The notes: generated by a model not told the origin, from the letters alone. Counted from the stretch's first letter, positions 1-11,469 are shown. The stretch is 64,000 nt of DNA from Ophiobolus disseminans (GCA_010093685.1 MU006221.1:389631-453630); one strand, 5' to 3'. Numbers and translations: made by a program.

Positions 1-647
1 CTTTGGAACGTCAAGTACGATACCCAAAATTGCAACACCTGGTGCGACTATTTGGTATGCATCAAGATTGAGCCGATTTAGCTTGACGATGCCAAGACGT
101 CCCGACGTCCGCACGTTGATTCGCATGAGCACCATGGTGTCTTCTTTCAACAATTTCACGTCCCGTGTCGCTGCTAGGTATGAAACATCGAGGAGAGCCC
201 GTACCGGTACCGCGACTCGGGCCACGGCCAGTCATACCACCCTCTGAAGCCAACCATATCATATCGTGCGCGGGGAAGGAGAAGCTGCTTTCGTTGATAA
301 AAGCATTGTCGTTGATTCGAATCACCCGCAGCAATGCTCGTTGGTCTATCCGTGGAGCATTTGTGGTGTCCCGCTGGATAGTTTTCACGGACCTCAAATG
401 TCTCCACCCGCATCTAGTATGAGGCCTGCAATGGCACACTCACTGCAAGCTGCAGATCTCATCAGAGAAGTTGAGTCATACTATGAACCATTTCCAATAC
501 GCAATCGCAAGTACACGCTGTTATCAGTCACGGGTACTGTATATAAATTGTGTTTCTCTTGCCCTAATGCGTATTCTTCTCTTACCATTGCCCACATCAT
601 CTATATTTCACATCTAACTTCTAACCAGGCACTTCTAAATCATCAAT
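1..647. other. No supported gene
   Basis: Only short overlapping reading frames are present on both strands, with no recognisable motif and no intron pattern tying them together. I see no gene, RNA or repeat I can support here. The last part is probably the 5' flank of the broken family gene that starts at 648. Confidence 0.5.
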
Positions 648-1718
648 ATGGCCAGCCAATCTATTGGTCAGGCCCAACTTGCTTACCTTCAACAGATGGC
701 TCGCTCCTGCAATTATGGGCCTACCCTGGATGCCCTTCCTCCCATAAGCGATTTTACCTTCGAACTGAGTAACGAAGGGGGAGACACACCTGTTCCCCGC
801 CTTTTGGTTGGCGAAACAGCCGATACAAAAGTATGGGCGTTCTTGAGAACGATTACATACAAAAAACAAAAGTTTCTTTATCCACGCTTCTATGAACAGG
901 AAAATGGGACTGAAAGGAAGGTTTGGTATACTTTAGCCTTCTATTTAGTCCAATGACCAACCCGCGACCAAGTATTATCACTGCAACAAAGGCACCTTTC
1001 GGCGCTTTTAAGGCCTACGCAGAGAATCCGGCCTTCATAGAGCAGTACAGCGCGCGAAACAAACGCACAACTATTGCTTACGATACGTTGTGTCTTTTTG
1101 TAGTATACCTTTGCTTACTCCACAACGAGTCGGAACAGGTTCTGCCGACAGAACAAGGTGGGAGTCCAATAGTGAGCAAAGAGTCGGAGAACAACTTCAC
1201 ACATGCCTGTCACGCTCTGGGGATATTCTGTAGGCATCTCCACTACTGATGTTGGTGTAACTAACGATGGTAACACAGTCAAGAATCATATCAAATTATC
1301 AATTGCCGGTCTCTTGAACCCTAAGCCCGAGGGTAGTGACATCGCGGAGCTTGCCAGAAGAACCTTTCCAAGGTCTCAAAGTCCAAACGAGGAAGATAAA
1401 GGGTTTGTCGGTGACCCAATTGGGGTGAAGCAGTCGATTCTGGAGAAAATGAGCACTACTCGACTAGAGCACGAATACGATAAGTCTCTCGACCGACAAG
1501 AAGAGTATAGCAGAGTATATAATGATCTTAATCTCCAGTTGGCAAATCTTCCGGACAACGACGGCAACGATGGGGGCAAGGCGAAGAAGGACATAGATCT
1601 TCGTATGGAGCAGCTAAATGAGCGGTGCCAAAGGCATGAGTTGCACCGGCAACTCGCACTAGTGGAAGGAAATAACGATAGCTATGAATGCATTCTGATA
1701 GTTGTGGTTGGCTTCTGA
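648..1718 (+). pseudogene. Broken copy of the unrecognised PF/aromatic-module plus coiled-coil family (copy A)
   Basis: Three consecutive stretches in different frames together look like one protein of the family described at 11653-13260. The first (ATG at 648, to 956) gives an N-terminal part with a 'LDALPP' helix and 'LLVGET...KVWAFL', matching 'LLDALPS' and 'LVIGIED...ILAFL' of the intact copy. The second (about 951-1249) contains 'ATKAPFGAFKAY' and then 'DTLCLFVVYLCLLH', the PF and aromatic steps of the module. The third (about 1203-1718) is a charged, coiled-coil-like tail. Two frame changes separate them and I found no convincing introns at the joints, so I call it a frameshifted pseudogene. 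An unusual intron structure remains possible. The function of the family is unknown. Confidence 0.55.
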
Positions 1719-2307
1719 TTGCTATGTGAGGGTGCTACGGAGGTGTACATGATCTGAGACAAGTAGGGCCGAAGTAGGATTGCGTCGGCTCATTGGGCAG
1801 TGTTGGGCAGCCAACGTACCTCCTGATACTCATGATCCGACACTAAGACTAGATCAAGCTAAGAAGCCAGGTACAGAATCCTCGCAGTAGTACGATTCCG
1901 GGCAACTTTCTACTGGTTACATAGAAGCTGTATATTTCATAGACTCAATCTTATTTTGTTACTAGGACTGTCTCAAGAAACTTCGACCAGATACAAATTT
2001 AAATGTGATGGATGTTGCAAAGGCTTAAGGATAACTTGCTAGTACTGTCATTCTTTAGATTGGTGTAACACCACTTCGAGTAACCATATCCAGAGACCTG
2101 AAGTTTTTCCAAGCCATGTGAATTTATCGTTACTCTCCACTTTCACGTTATCAGCTGCTAGACTTGGCGAATCATTCCTGTTCTCAGCTTAACGCGCAAA
2201 ACTAAAGGATAGTGATTTGCCTGGACCGGCGAGCAAAATGAAGCCTGTGATGGTTCCGTAGTCCTTTGCCTAACGTATAGAACTATCGTACAAACGTATT
2301 CTATCAT
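1719..2307. other. No gene seen
   Basis: This stretch lies between a broken family gene and the pogo-like transposon. It has many stops in all frames and no recognisable RNA or repeat. Positions 2308-2309 are the TA target duplication of the element that follows. Confidence 0.5.
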
Positions 2308-2309
2308 TA

Positions 2310-2399
2310 AGCTCGGTTGCCTAGTTTGCGGCCACCCCTAGTTTGCGGCCACCGTGCGCAAATGCGGCCACCCAGCTCAACACGTGATAACTCAACAAC
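2310..2399 (+). repeat. Left terminal inverted repeat of the pogo-like element
   Basis: Starts AGCTCGGTTGCCTAGTTTGC and contains two tandem copies of a 17-bp unit. It matches the reverse complement of 4019-4108 with about four mismatches. Confidence 0.93.
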
Positions 2400-2404
2400 A
2401 ACGC

Positions 2405-4006
2405 TTATATTTGAAACTCTGTACACATAGAGTCTAGAGTACGAGCTGCAGCTTGAGCTGCTGCAGCCTTTGCAGCTTTCTGAGTCTCCTTTGTTGATGC
2501 GCGCGCAACTTGAGCTGCTGCTCTGTCCATCACAGCCTTAATACTCTCAGCATTACTGAAGCGCTCATTCTGATCAACTCTGACTCGCTTTCTTGTCTGC
2601 TTACTCTGAAGTTGCTCTAGTTGATATTTCAAACGTTGATTCTCAGCCTGCAGTTGAGCTGAGTGCGCAGTTGATAGTGAAATAGCCTTGCCTGCCTTGC
2701 CAAGCACTAGACGGGTGCCCTGAGAGAGAGATTCTGATTGCAGTAGCTGCTGCTGAGCTTGATATATATCCTGAGCTCTCTTTGGGGTTGAGAAGGATAG
2801 ATCTGCAGGAGATTGAGGCTGCGCAGCCTGTGCAGGAGGAGGAGGAGTGATAGGACAAGCAGAAACCTGAGAGGAGTGAATGACTATACTAGGGTTGTAT
2901 GGGCAGATGCCTGTAGCTCTCCAACCAGCTCGAATAACGCGCTCAGATAGGCCTGTCTCTCGCGCATGATAATATGCGGATATGAAGCGTTCCTTCTTAA
3001 TAGGAGCTGCGTCATCAAGGGCAGATAGAGATCTGATCTCAGATCTATATCCTGACTTGAGTACGCTAAAAGGAGCCAGGTCTAGAGGCTGCAGGATATG
3101 AGAGGTGTGAGGAGGAAGGTATATAGTCCATATCCTATGCTGACGGCAGAGCAGCATGAACTCAATATCAACGTGAGACCCATGGCCGTCAAGTATAAGC
3201 ATCCTCCACTGATTGCCACTAGGCTGAGTTTCTGGGATAAATATGCGCCTCAGCCACTCAGATCCTATCTCATGCGAGGTCCATCCATTCTGAGAGGTAG
3301 TATAGAACCAGTCTAGCACTAATTCAGATGGGAACCACGTTGTCTGTAGGCTCTGTCCCTTGAAGATGACCATACACCTCAGTTTCTGCCCAGTAGCTGA
3401 GATTGTCTCAAGGATTGATACCCACTTGCAATCGCCTGGAGTTTTGACGTAAGTCTTGCGCTTGCCAGCTCGTGCGATCACCTGAGAGTTGGTACATACT
3501 CCTAGTGCAATGCCAGTCTCATCCATATTCCATATGTCCTCAACTCTGATATTGAGCTCAATTCGAGTGCGATGGAAGAGCTCTAGGAACGCTTGGATCT
3601 GAGCAGGACTCGCAGCCTCAGCTCTTAGGGTGTCAATCGATTGTCCGACAATGCTTGCAACTCGAGGTTGACGTGTAAGGAAGGAGGAGATCTATCGCTG
3701 GCCGAGAGGCTTGTAGTCGCCGCTGAGCCTCAGTATTTGAGTCGCCATCTCTCGTACGCGCGCATGAGATGGAGGCAGAGATCGCGCATCCTCCTCGAGT
3801 ATCCAGTCAACTATAAAGGACTCTTGTTCAGGTGTCAACCGCTGCTGTTGCTGATGAGCTATTGCGTGTGGAACGCTGCCCTGTAGCCTGCGCTGGATTG
3901 AGGTCCGAGGGACTGCCCAAGCCTTGGCAGCTGCCCTCTGGCTTGTAAAAACACCAGATTCGAGATCGCGGATAGCACCTTGCAGAGCCTCCTCATGGGG
4001 ATCCAT
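2405..4006 (-). pseudogene. pogo-type transposase (HTH + DDE), one premature stop
   Basis: The minus-strand frame runs from ATG at 4006 to 2405, about 533 codons, interrupted once by TAG at 3694-3692. The N-terminal part (4006-3692) has a helix-turn-helix resembling the psq/CENP-B DNA-binding domains of pogo transposases ('SQRAAAKAWAVPRTSIQRRL'). The part after the stop continues in the same frame into the catalytic core with the three acidic positions: 'NMDETG', 'LDGHGSH' and 'LQPLDLAPF'. The C-terminus is Q/A/K-rich and probably coiled. The family normally has Trp where the stop is, so a TGG-to-TAG change, equal to CCA-to-CTA on the other strand, is the simplest explanation. Whether any product is made by readthrough is unknown. 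Confidence 0.9.
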
Positions 4007-4018
4007 ATTGGGTGCGGC

Positions 4019-4108
4019 GTTGTTGAGTTATCGCGTGTTGAGCTCAGTGGCCGCATTCGCGCACGGTGGCCGCAAACTAGGGGTGGCCGCAAACTAGGCA
4101 ACCGAGCT
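4019..4108 (-). repeat. Right terminal inverted repeat of the pogo-like element
   Basis: Mirror copy of 2310-2399, ending at the TA duplication 4109-4110. The near identity of the two ends suggests insertion was not very old. Confidence 0.93.
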
Positions 4109-4110
4109 TA

Positions 4111-5579
4111 CTTGATGTTCTTTTGGCAGCCGGGAAGCTTGACCTCAGGAGTCATTAAAGCAGCCCACCCTCACGCCCAGTCATGCTCCCTAGATACAAT
4201 AATTGTTCTTGGCAAGTAAGTGTTCGGCAGCCTCCAGGTCCTGCCCGTGAGAGCAGTCACGTTCTGCCAAAGGAGCCTGCCTGTTTGGGCTTAGCCCGTT
4301 TCCATCTCCATCAACTCACCTGAGTTTCCGATAGTAGTTCATCACCAATTCCATCCACTTTCATGTGTCCCCTCTTGTGCCTCTCATCAAGTAGACATCG
4401 CAATGCTTAGGCGAAAAGACCAAGCGCACAAGCGAGATTCCACGCGTGTTCTCCGAGCTTCCAAATTTCCCCGCACAGTTCAAGCTCCAATAACCGTTCC
4501 GTGCTTTTTGTACGACACGTCACCGAGAGCATGAATCATGCCGCACGGATACCTATCGCACCAATGCTCTGTCCACCAATACTCCATGCACTTCCATGGC
4601 AGTGTAGGCTGGCGAGAGGATCAGGTCATATCAGACTATAGAGCAAACTTGCGCCGAGGACGCCCACAACTACCGTATGCAGTTTGCGTGAACGAAACGC
4701 GTGGAACCGGACAATACCGACGCGATTGAAGAACTCGAAGCCGAAATAGCACGATTAGAAGGGTTTCGAGATGACCACGATTAGAAGCGGTTCGAGATGA
4801 CCACGAAAAGGAACGGATCACAGTTTTGGAACCTGCCCTTATAGCTGCCCAAAATACTAATGGGTAAGCACTGTGTCTGGGAGCACTTTGGCTTGTTATG
4901 GGGTACCTAAATTGTATCTGTAGATTTCATTGAGTTTGTGAGTTTTAGATACATGTACAACTATGTTTGTTTCTATTGGAACAAGGTCCCTGTAGTAGTA
5001 TGACTACCATAGAGAACCGAATGGGAGGAGGGACAAGGTAGGGTGGCTGCAACGTATTGTATTGACTATCGTGTTTTTTCGTATAAGAGGCGTCACCAAT
5101 TTCACGTTAGGACGTCACAGTCAGCCGTGCGGCCCGTGCCTCCCTTACATCGGAGGTACCACGGCCCTTCCTTCCACCAACCTGGACTGAACCCACACAT
5201 TCTCAACAGTTTCCTTATAACCCGAAAGGCCAATGCCAATGTGTGTACAACGAAAATGAGCGACATATTACACTTTTTATATGCGTATGTGGCTGCTTCT
5301 GTAGTGTATCCATCTTCAAGTTTAACAAATCCTGTCGACTTGGAGAACGTGTATCATCGTCGGCTTCGACGATCTAAGCAGGATGGCGAGGAAATTTTGC
5401 TCTATTGTTAGCAGAGCCCGAACAGGCTTGCCGAATCTGTGAGCTGCTAAACAGTTGAGGGGAAATTCAGGAGGCGTTTAGGCTGTACCATCACTTGCTA
5501 AAGAACGTAATTCAGGCTTTAGTTCGCAAATGCTTTACAGGCGAAGGAATTTGTCGGATGTGGGATAGAGGACAGAAAG
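4111..5579. other. Gene-poor stretch with relics
   Basis: No intact gene is supported. At about 4268-4305 some 27 bases (TTTGGGCTTAGCC...TTTCCATCTC) match, with two differences, the interior of the copia-type LTR found reversed at 54068-54343. At about 4700-4785 a short frame reads 'DAIEELEAEIARLEGFRDDHD', a coiled-coil scrap like the tails of the neighbouring family genes. The rest shows nothing recognisable. Confidence 0.4.
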
Positions 5580-5717
5580 AAGGGCAGAAGGTTGTTGTAT
5601 TGAAAGAGCTACGGAGAGTGATTATATACACAACCAAGATGAGTAATCAAGTGACAAAGAGTCACGTGAGAGATGTAGTCCACAGTGTACCATGTGAACT
5701 GAGGTGCCAGGCTGACA
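5580..5717 (+). repeat. Truncated copia-type LTR fragment
   Basis: About 135 bp align, with scattered differences, to the reverse complement of 54068-54210, the 5'-lying part of the LTR at the right end of the window. Shared stretches include GATTATATACACAAC and GTGCCAGGCTGACA. The fragment ends at the same ...GCTGACA terminus, which supports that position as the LTR edge. The other LTR end is missing and no internal sequence accompanies it. Confidence 0.65.
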
Positions 5718-6059
5718 GAATTGCTTCGAGTTAGCAATCTCAATCTTGAAACTTAAGCGCACCCCACATCTACATTCCTGCATAGACGTTCTTCTTGGCC
5801 CCCTCTCGAAACCGCATCCAATCAGTCCAATCACTACACCAACAAACTAGCGGTCACAAGAAATGACTCGTCTACAATTTTCTAGCCGGGCTCATTGTAG
5901 TGACTCACATACAGAGCTCAGAGCAGCAATAGTGATTCGCGAGAAGTATACATTGTCTCCCTAGCTCTGTCTTTGTCCATTTTTTCCCGCTTCCAAACAT
6001 CACCGCACGTCGCTCTGCATTCCCACTGGCTGACGTAGATCCTTCATTCCCATATTCAA

Positions 6060-6450
6060 ATGGCTCTTCAATGCCCGGTGCTGCTTGAAAAGCACATTAA
6101 GAATTCCGAAGCCTCAGTATGCGAGGCAAGACTTTCAGATTTGCTAATACTAAAAAGACTCACCAGAGCTAATTCCGAGTCAGATCAAGGAGCGAATTTC
6201 TGGTCATGAAAGGGAGGAGGCGACATTGACGATCGAGATAAAGGATCAGAAAGACAAACTCAAAAATCTAAGGCCTCGGGCTGGGAGTAGTCGCAAAGCG
6301 ATTGATCAAGGGGACGAGGAGATCAAAGAGCTCGAGGCCAGGCTGAGGGGTCACGTAGCAGGAAAGGGAGGAGAAAAACGGGATTTTGACATTGCAGAGC
6401 TTCATCTGGAATATGCACGTGCGGATTTAAAGAACATTGTGAAACCATAG
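6060..6450 (+). CDS. Small coiled-coil protein, unrecognised
   Basis: I read two exons, 6060-6116 and 6169-6450, joined by a 52-nt intron with donor GTATGC, a branch-like TGCTAATAC and a CACCAGAG acceptor (using the second AG; the first AG would give a stop). This gives about 112 residues. The start carries a Cys ('MALQCPVLLEKH') and the rest is a charged helix with alternating E/K/R ('IEIKDQKDKLKNL', 'EEIKELEARLRGH'), a probable coiled coil. Size and style resemble the small protein at 14000-14416 and the tails of the family genes around it, so it may be a separated tail domain. No function can be assigned; the splice choice is inferred. Confidence 0.45.
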
Positions 6451-7246
6451 AGGGGTTTAGGTATGGGGCAGGCAATTGTGTTGAATTCCAAGGTCAGAAA
6501 CCAAACGTTGAGCTTTTCCGTCGTGCCGGGCTAGGTAAGCTGCAAATTGCGGACAAAACTTATTCCTACATGGCGAATACCCCGCATGATATCGAAATCT
6601 TGTCATAACATCGTAAGCTAGAAAATCTATTATTTGCGCACAATCACCGCAGGTTTGACTGCCCGCGAGCTTTAGACCTTTCGCGTGCTGAGGGGTATGA
6701 AAACCCGAATTCAGCTTAACCCTTATCAAACGAATTCATGAACACGTAGATTTGTTTACTGTGGGTCCAAATTTGTTGTTTGCTCGCTTCGAGCACCCCC
6801 TTCGCACGTAAATAAGGTCAACGAATCGTCCACTCCTCCTCGAACTGCACCCACGGATCATCCCCTTCAACTTCGTTCTTTACTCTATACATTACTTCCC
6901 TTCCTCTCAAATATGCTGGGCATTATCAGCCGATATGGCTCCGAGTATATACCTTGAGACAGCGCCCGACTTGCTCTACCTCGATAGGTGCGCCACCGGG
7001 CCGCTTCAAAAACTATCGTTGCTCCGAACTGAACGCCACAATACTACAGTTTATGTATGCTCGACTATGAATCGCGCTATGCTCACATAGAAAATAGCCA
7101 AGCTGCACCTTCAAAGCTTCATCGAAACTGTCCGCGACGATCACCGTTCCTTTCAAATTATACAAAGTCTAAAGCTGCTGTAGCTGACTAAATTTGTGTC
7201 CTTGCCACGACCACGCATAAAGTCAAGAACCCTTATAACCGTTACC
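6451..7246. other. No gene seen
   Basis: Reading frames are short and unsupported on both strands. It probably includes the 5' flank of the broken family gene at 7247. No repeat or RNA gene was recognised. Confidence 0.45.
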
Positions 7247-8676
7247 ATGGTTCAGCTAGCACGTAAGACCAACATCGCCATTCTCAAATTAAGCACTGAC
7301 GTACTTGCGGTGCTCGAAGCGGAGGACTCCGGTGAGACTCGATCGATGCTCCGTTAACCTTCGTTGCTAATGAATGCGGGGTAGAACCAATATCGCAGCT
7401 TGACGCCATAGAAGCTTGGGCCGAGTCGAATAACATTGGGCATCAGTTCATGAAGCTGCCGGATACGAAAGAGTACTCCTTTGTTGCAGTCGCGGCCGAA
7501 GAACAGAGTGAGAAGCCGTTTTACAGCATGAAGCTCTACCTGGTTCAAAATGAGAACTACAAGACCTAGGCACTGGTCAAGATATATGGCGACTGCACCA
7601 AGAGATCTACCGAGGTCATGTTCCGAAACGAATCGCCCGCGGGCATGTATAAACAAGCCAAGGAATTCAAGGACCTAGCGCTCATGTACCCCTTCCGAGT
7701 GTTCAAAAAGAAGGGAAAGATTGACAGCATGCGACAACTCTAACACTTCATCCAACATCTATTTCTGGATGCGGATGTGGTTCAGAAGATATTCCCGGAT
7801 CCAATGATGCCTCATCTCGCGTTATTGCATGGGGCCATGTCGTTGATTAGCAACGCGTAAGAGTCGAAAGGTAAGTGCCCGACTTCCAATAGATGCGCCG
7901 TCCTAATAATGTATAGGTGAGGTCTAGAGCATACCCGACATGCATTTCCCTCAACACTTCGACCGCGACGCCATTGATGACGACACAGAGACCGATGTGA
8001 AGGCACCGGCTCCATGAAAGAAAAATGTCAAAGGAGGCAAAGGTATACGTGTGACTCGGAAGGAGGGCATCGCAATCAAGGCTGGCGCGAAAGGCGTCAC
8101 TGTCGCTAGAGAGCGTCCTGCAAAGGAAGGCACAACCAGCGCGATGCAGCGCGGTCCAGCTAAAAAGCGCCCCACCGAAGGAGCAAATCATCGCGCTCCC
8201 AATGCGACTCCAGCCAGCGCCCCTCTCTGCTCTCCAACGAAATACGATACCCTAACAACCTACAAGCCACGCCTCGCGCCTCTTCCCGCCCGCAAGCCAC
8301 CGCTCGTGGACCATTGCAACGACCCGCACGATAGCCAGAAAACACAGACAACGTCGCTTCCAACGCCATCCGCTGCCTCTCCATGAGTCCATCTCTCCGT
8401 GGCAGCAGAGACATTTTCACCCCCTTAGGCGACGCCATTGGAGACCTGAAGCGCAAGGCCGAGACGTCGAACAACCCCGCGCACGCCTACAAGCTGTTGA
8501 AGCGCCGCGCCGACGACGAAGCGGCAAGGATAGCGCGATTTAAGCTGGAAATGGAGGTGGTGCGCAGGAGTGCGAAGAAGCGTTTCGACAGGCGGCTAAG
8601 GACGAGAAGATGAGGCAAATTCGGGAGAATCCCACGGAGTTCTTCGAAGCGTATGAGCGAGATAACGAGGGGCTGG
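7247..8676 (+). pseudogene. Decayed family gene (copy C), 3' end split off by a hAT insertion
   Basis: Start ATG at 7247 with a 53-nt intron at 7332-7384 (donor GTGAGA, branch TTGCTAATGA). The next exon reads 'QLDAIEAWAES...FMKLPD', then 'LALMYPFRVFKKKGKI' and an aromatic helix 'HFIQHLFLDADV', the PF and aromatic steps of the family. A second intron lies near 7873-7916. In-frame stops occur at 7567, 7741 and 7858, with more after the second intron. Two frame changes (near 8383 and 8590) precede a charged tail ending '...FEAYERDNEGL'. At 8676 the reading frame is interrupted by the hAT element and resumes at 11417. The number of lesions shows a dead gene; the original function is unknown. Confidence 0.7.
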
Positions 8677-11408
8677 CATAGATTTTGATTCCTGAATTAT
8701 TCAAATCAAACACCCGGAATCAGAGTCAAGTCAGGCTGAGTCAACACGAATCAAAGTCAAATCAGAGTCAAATCTGAGTCAGGTGTTGTTGGTGTTTTTG
8801 TATAGTTATACTGCAAATGGGGTCCTTAGGGCCTCACTGTCGCTCCCATCATCACTGTCAATGTAGTTATTTGGCAGTCTATAAGCGACACCACGGTGTG
8901 ACCAATCCTTCAACAATCATGAGCATCTAATTGTGTTGGCACTCAATTGAGGTCTCTCCCACGACGTTGTTCTTCTTGCCTTGCTGAATGTTCGCTCTGA
9001 CTCAGCGCTCATTGCAAAGGCAGAGAGCACGTCAACAGCAAGTTGTGACAGGGCAGGGAAGGTTGATTGTTGTGTCGGCTGGGCCCACCACTCAATAACC
9101 GTCATTTGTCTCCCTTTTAGAGTTGGCAGTCGACTTGGAGGAGCAGAGATAAAGGCTTTAAAATTGTCCTCACTGTCTGCAACAACGGCCGATTGTTGTT
9201 GCCACCGATCAAAGGCTGACAACTCGGCTGCGGAGGTGTCTTGATCCCTCGGGCTGCTAGACAGGGTAGGCTCAAGCCAATCACGGTATATATACCACAA
9301 GGCCTCTGCTTGTTGCAGACCTGATTTCAACCACTTCTTCTTCTCTGCTGTATTCCATTGGTTCTGTAGCCATTTGTAACGACGTTCTGGGTGCACAAGG
9401 GCAGCTGTAATGTAGGCACTACTCTCATCAATAAGCGCGTAGTACTTGCTAAAGAGGAACCAGGCCGTGTTCAGTGGGGCAAGCAGAGTTTTGTGCTTAG
9501 AGTGGTGCCTCTGTTGGTCTTCGAAGTGGTTGATTAGGAATTCCATAGATAGTTTGAAACAGTTGAGGGTCGCTTGATGTCCCTCTGCTTTAAGAGTTAC
9601 CTCCTTAAAAGGAAGAAGGAAGTTGTGGACATGCTCTAGGAGTGTCCAGTCGTCGTCTGTAAGCATAACTAACTCTAGAGCATCAGGATATCTTGCACAC
9701 AACGCGTTGAGGATAGGCCTTGTTCTAAAGGCCTCTTCAATCATAAGAAGCCAACTATTCCACCGTGTCTCGCCAGGGATCTTAGGGATAGTTGATGGGC
9801 ACTCTGGAAACCCTTTTGCCAGTCTCTTAAAGGCTTGACTGAATTTGTCGTCTCGCAGTATAACTGCAAAACTGCGGAGTTTTGCAAGTGCAGGGTGCCT
9901 TGCAAGGGCTGTGTCTGCAATATCGTAGTTACTACAACTGTAGCTCTCTGTCCCGTCCCTGTTAGACTCTAGTTGTGACAACCTTGCTCTTTCATACGCT
10001 AGTTCAGCTGCTTCTTCATTAGTTGCAAACATAAAGGCCTGTGTAGCGAGGTTGATAATATGGCCAATGCAACGTAGTCTTCGCGTCTTCTCAGTCCAGT
10101 AGCTAATGCCTTCAGCACGCATAAAGGACTCAATTGCACGGACAAGCGTGTTATTCACTCCCGCGTTGTTAGAGGTTATCCAGCCCAGCCGTGTAGTAAG
10201 GTTGTACTCCTTGATAGTCCGTATAAGAATTGTAGCTAAGTATGCCCCAGATTTAGACTCTTCGCCGTCAACGTCAACAAGGTCGAGAAGGAGTTGAATT
10301 AGCTGTCCATTTTGGTCCACAAACTGGACATTCACTGCCTGGAAGTGCTTGTGCCCGTGCTTCGTTTTCCACGTGTCAGTGCTGATATAGAAGCAGCTAA
10401 TTGTATCGTCGCAGAGATATCGAATAACCTCCTCTTGTTGAGCGCGGAAGTTCCGGACAATGCGTGAGGACAGTGAGCTACTAGAGCGAAGCAATTCATG
10501 CTCAGCCTCAGGGTTGACAGCCATAATCAACGCTTTAAATTCGTTAGAGACCACTGATTTGTGTGATATACTGCACGCGGTCACAAAGCGGGCAAGGGCG
10601 TTGCGGAACAACTGCTTTTGAGCAGCACTGCGGAGGACTGTAACGGTTTGATTGTGACTAGATTCAGCATGCTTTGTAGCCATACTATGGAGGCCTTGTT
10701 GCAGGCTGTTGGCTTGTGCAATTGTTGAGGGTGTAGCTGAGAACCTGCCCACAAAGATGGCATGTTTTTGGAGGTGACGAGCCGCATTGCTTGATGGGCC
10801 TTTCTAGTTACAGTTGTCCTCTGCGCAGTAGAAGATTTGATGGCCATGATCATCCCTCTCAGCCTCGTAGGGTAGCCGTGCTCTTGCATGCTTCTAAACT
10901 GACTTGTCCTTCTGCCCAAGGCCTCTGTAAGGTGTACTGCTGCCCCTCTTCCTCTTAAGAAACTGTGCCCCAGTCTCTGTCGCAGAAGTAACTGGCAAAG
11001 GCGTTAAAGGTACAGTTGATTGGGACTGGGTGTCGGCATCGTTAAGGAAGGCGACAATCCTCTCGTTGATATCGATCAGGCTAGTATTGTCGGTATCCTC
11101 TGCAGTCCCTGTATCGTCCAGCAGTGCAATTGACGCATCATCATATGTATCATCTTTATCTGGGACAGCGAATGTCTGGGTCAGGCGGCTTCTTCTGGGA
11201 CGATTAGCCATAGTGGAAAGTGGGTTGGTAGGTTGGACAAAGGTGTGTATACAGCTAAGAGACCGAGTTTTCAAGGATAGGGTATAGCCGAAGTTGAGCC
11301 GGCTGATTCAATTGATTCAGAGTCAAATCAAAAGGTCATGAATCTGAGTCAAATCAATCAAATCAAATCAGATTTGATTTGATTATGAATCAGAAATCAA
11401 AATCTATG
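8677..11408 (-). mobile_element. hAT DNA transposon, full length, 8-bp target duplication
   Basis: A 2,732-bp element bounded by identical 8-bp GGGGCTGG copies at 8669-8676 and 11409-11416, the duplication length typical of hAT elements. The ends are inverted: CATAGATTTTGATT is exact at both termini, followed by C/T and CTGA. Both subterminal zones (about 8690-8790 and 11305-11400) are packed with AAATCA/GAGTCA-like short words in both orientations, the usual arrangement of hAT transposase binding sites. It carries one minus-strand transposase with two in-frame TAG codons. Confidence 0.94.
8917..11211 (-). pseudogene. hAT transposase (BED finger, RNase H-like core, hAT dimerisation), two premature stops
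   Basis: The frame is continuous from ATG at 11211 (MANRPRRSR...) to the stop at 8917, about 764 codons, apart from TAG at 10896-10894 and 10806-10804. Between and after these lies a BED-type zinc finger (Cys-x4-Cys ... His-x4-His, 'CAEDNC' and 'HLQKH'). The core follows, with 'FYISTDTWKTKHG' and 'TSNNAGVNN', and near the C-terminus the hAT dimerisation signature 'AMSAESERTFSKARRTTSW'. Both stops sit where the family has Trp, and both equal CCA-to-CTA on the opposite strand. An upstream in-frame ATG at 11274 exists, but 11211 starts the basic N-terminus. Inactive as written unless the stops are read through. Confidence 0.9.
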
Positions 11409-11416
11409 GGGGCTGG

Positions 11417-11469
11417 GGACTGAGAAAGGGGATGACGGGAATGAAGGGCGGGAAGAGGAGGACAGGTAA
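11417..11469 (+). pseudogene. Detached 3' end of copy C beyond the hAT insertion
   Basis: If the transposon and one target copy are removed, the frame ending at 8676 ('DNEGL') continues without a break into an acidic tail ('GTEKGDDGNEGREEEDR') and stops with TAA at 11467-11469. With the element in place the frame ends at a TAG formed at the junction. This shows that the hAT element landed inside the coding sequence. Confidence 0.7.

Larger units (their letters stand above)
2310..4108 (-). mobile_element. pogo/Fot1-like Tc1-mariner DNA transposon, full length
   Basis: A 1,799-bp element flanked on both sides by TA (2308-2309 and 4109-4110), the usual target duplication of Tc1/mariner elements. 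Terminal inverted repeats of about 90 bp (2310-2399 and 4019-4108) match with about four differences. Each terminus carries a 17-bp motif, CCTAGTTTGCGGCCACC, twice in tandem, a likely transposase binding array. It encodes one minus-strand transposase that is complete apart from one in-frame TAG. Size, TA duplication and long repeats fit the fungal Fot1 group of the pogo family. Confidence 0.93.

Noticed and set aside
62..439. Overlapping open frames on both strands at the window start
   Set aside because: No motif, no codon or intron support, and several frames are equally open.
6457..6729. 90-codon minus-strand frame with several Cys
   Set aside because: No homology I recognise, no supporting introns or neighbours, and it lies in a decayed region.
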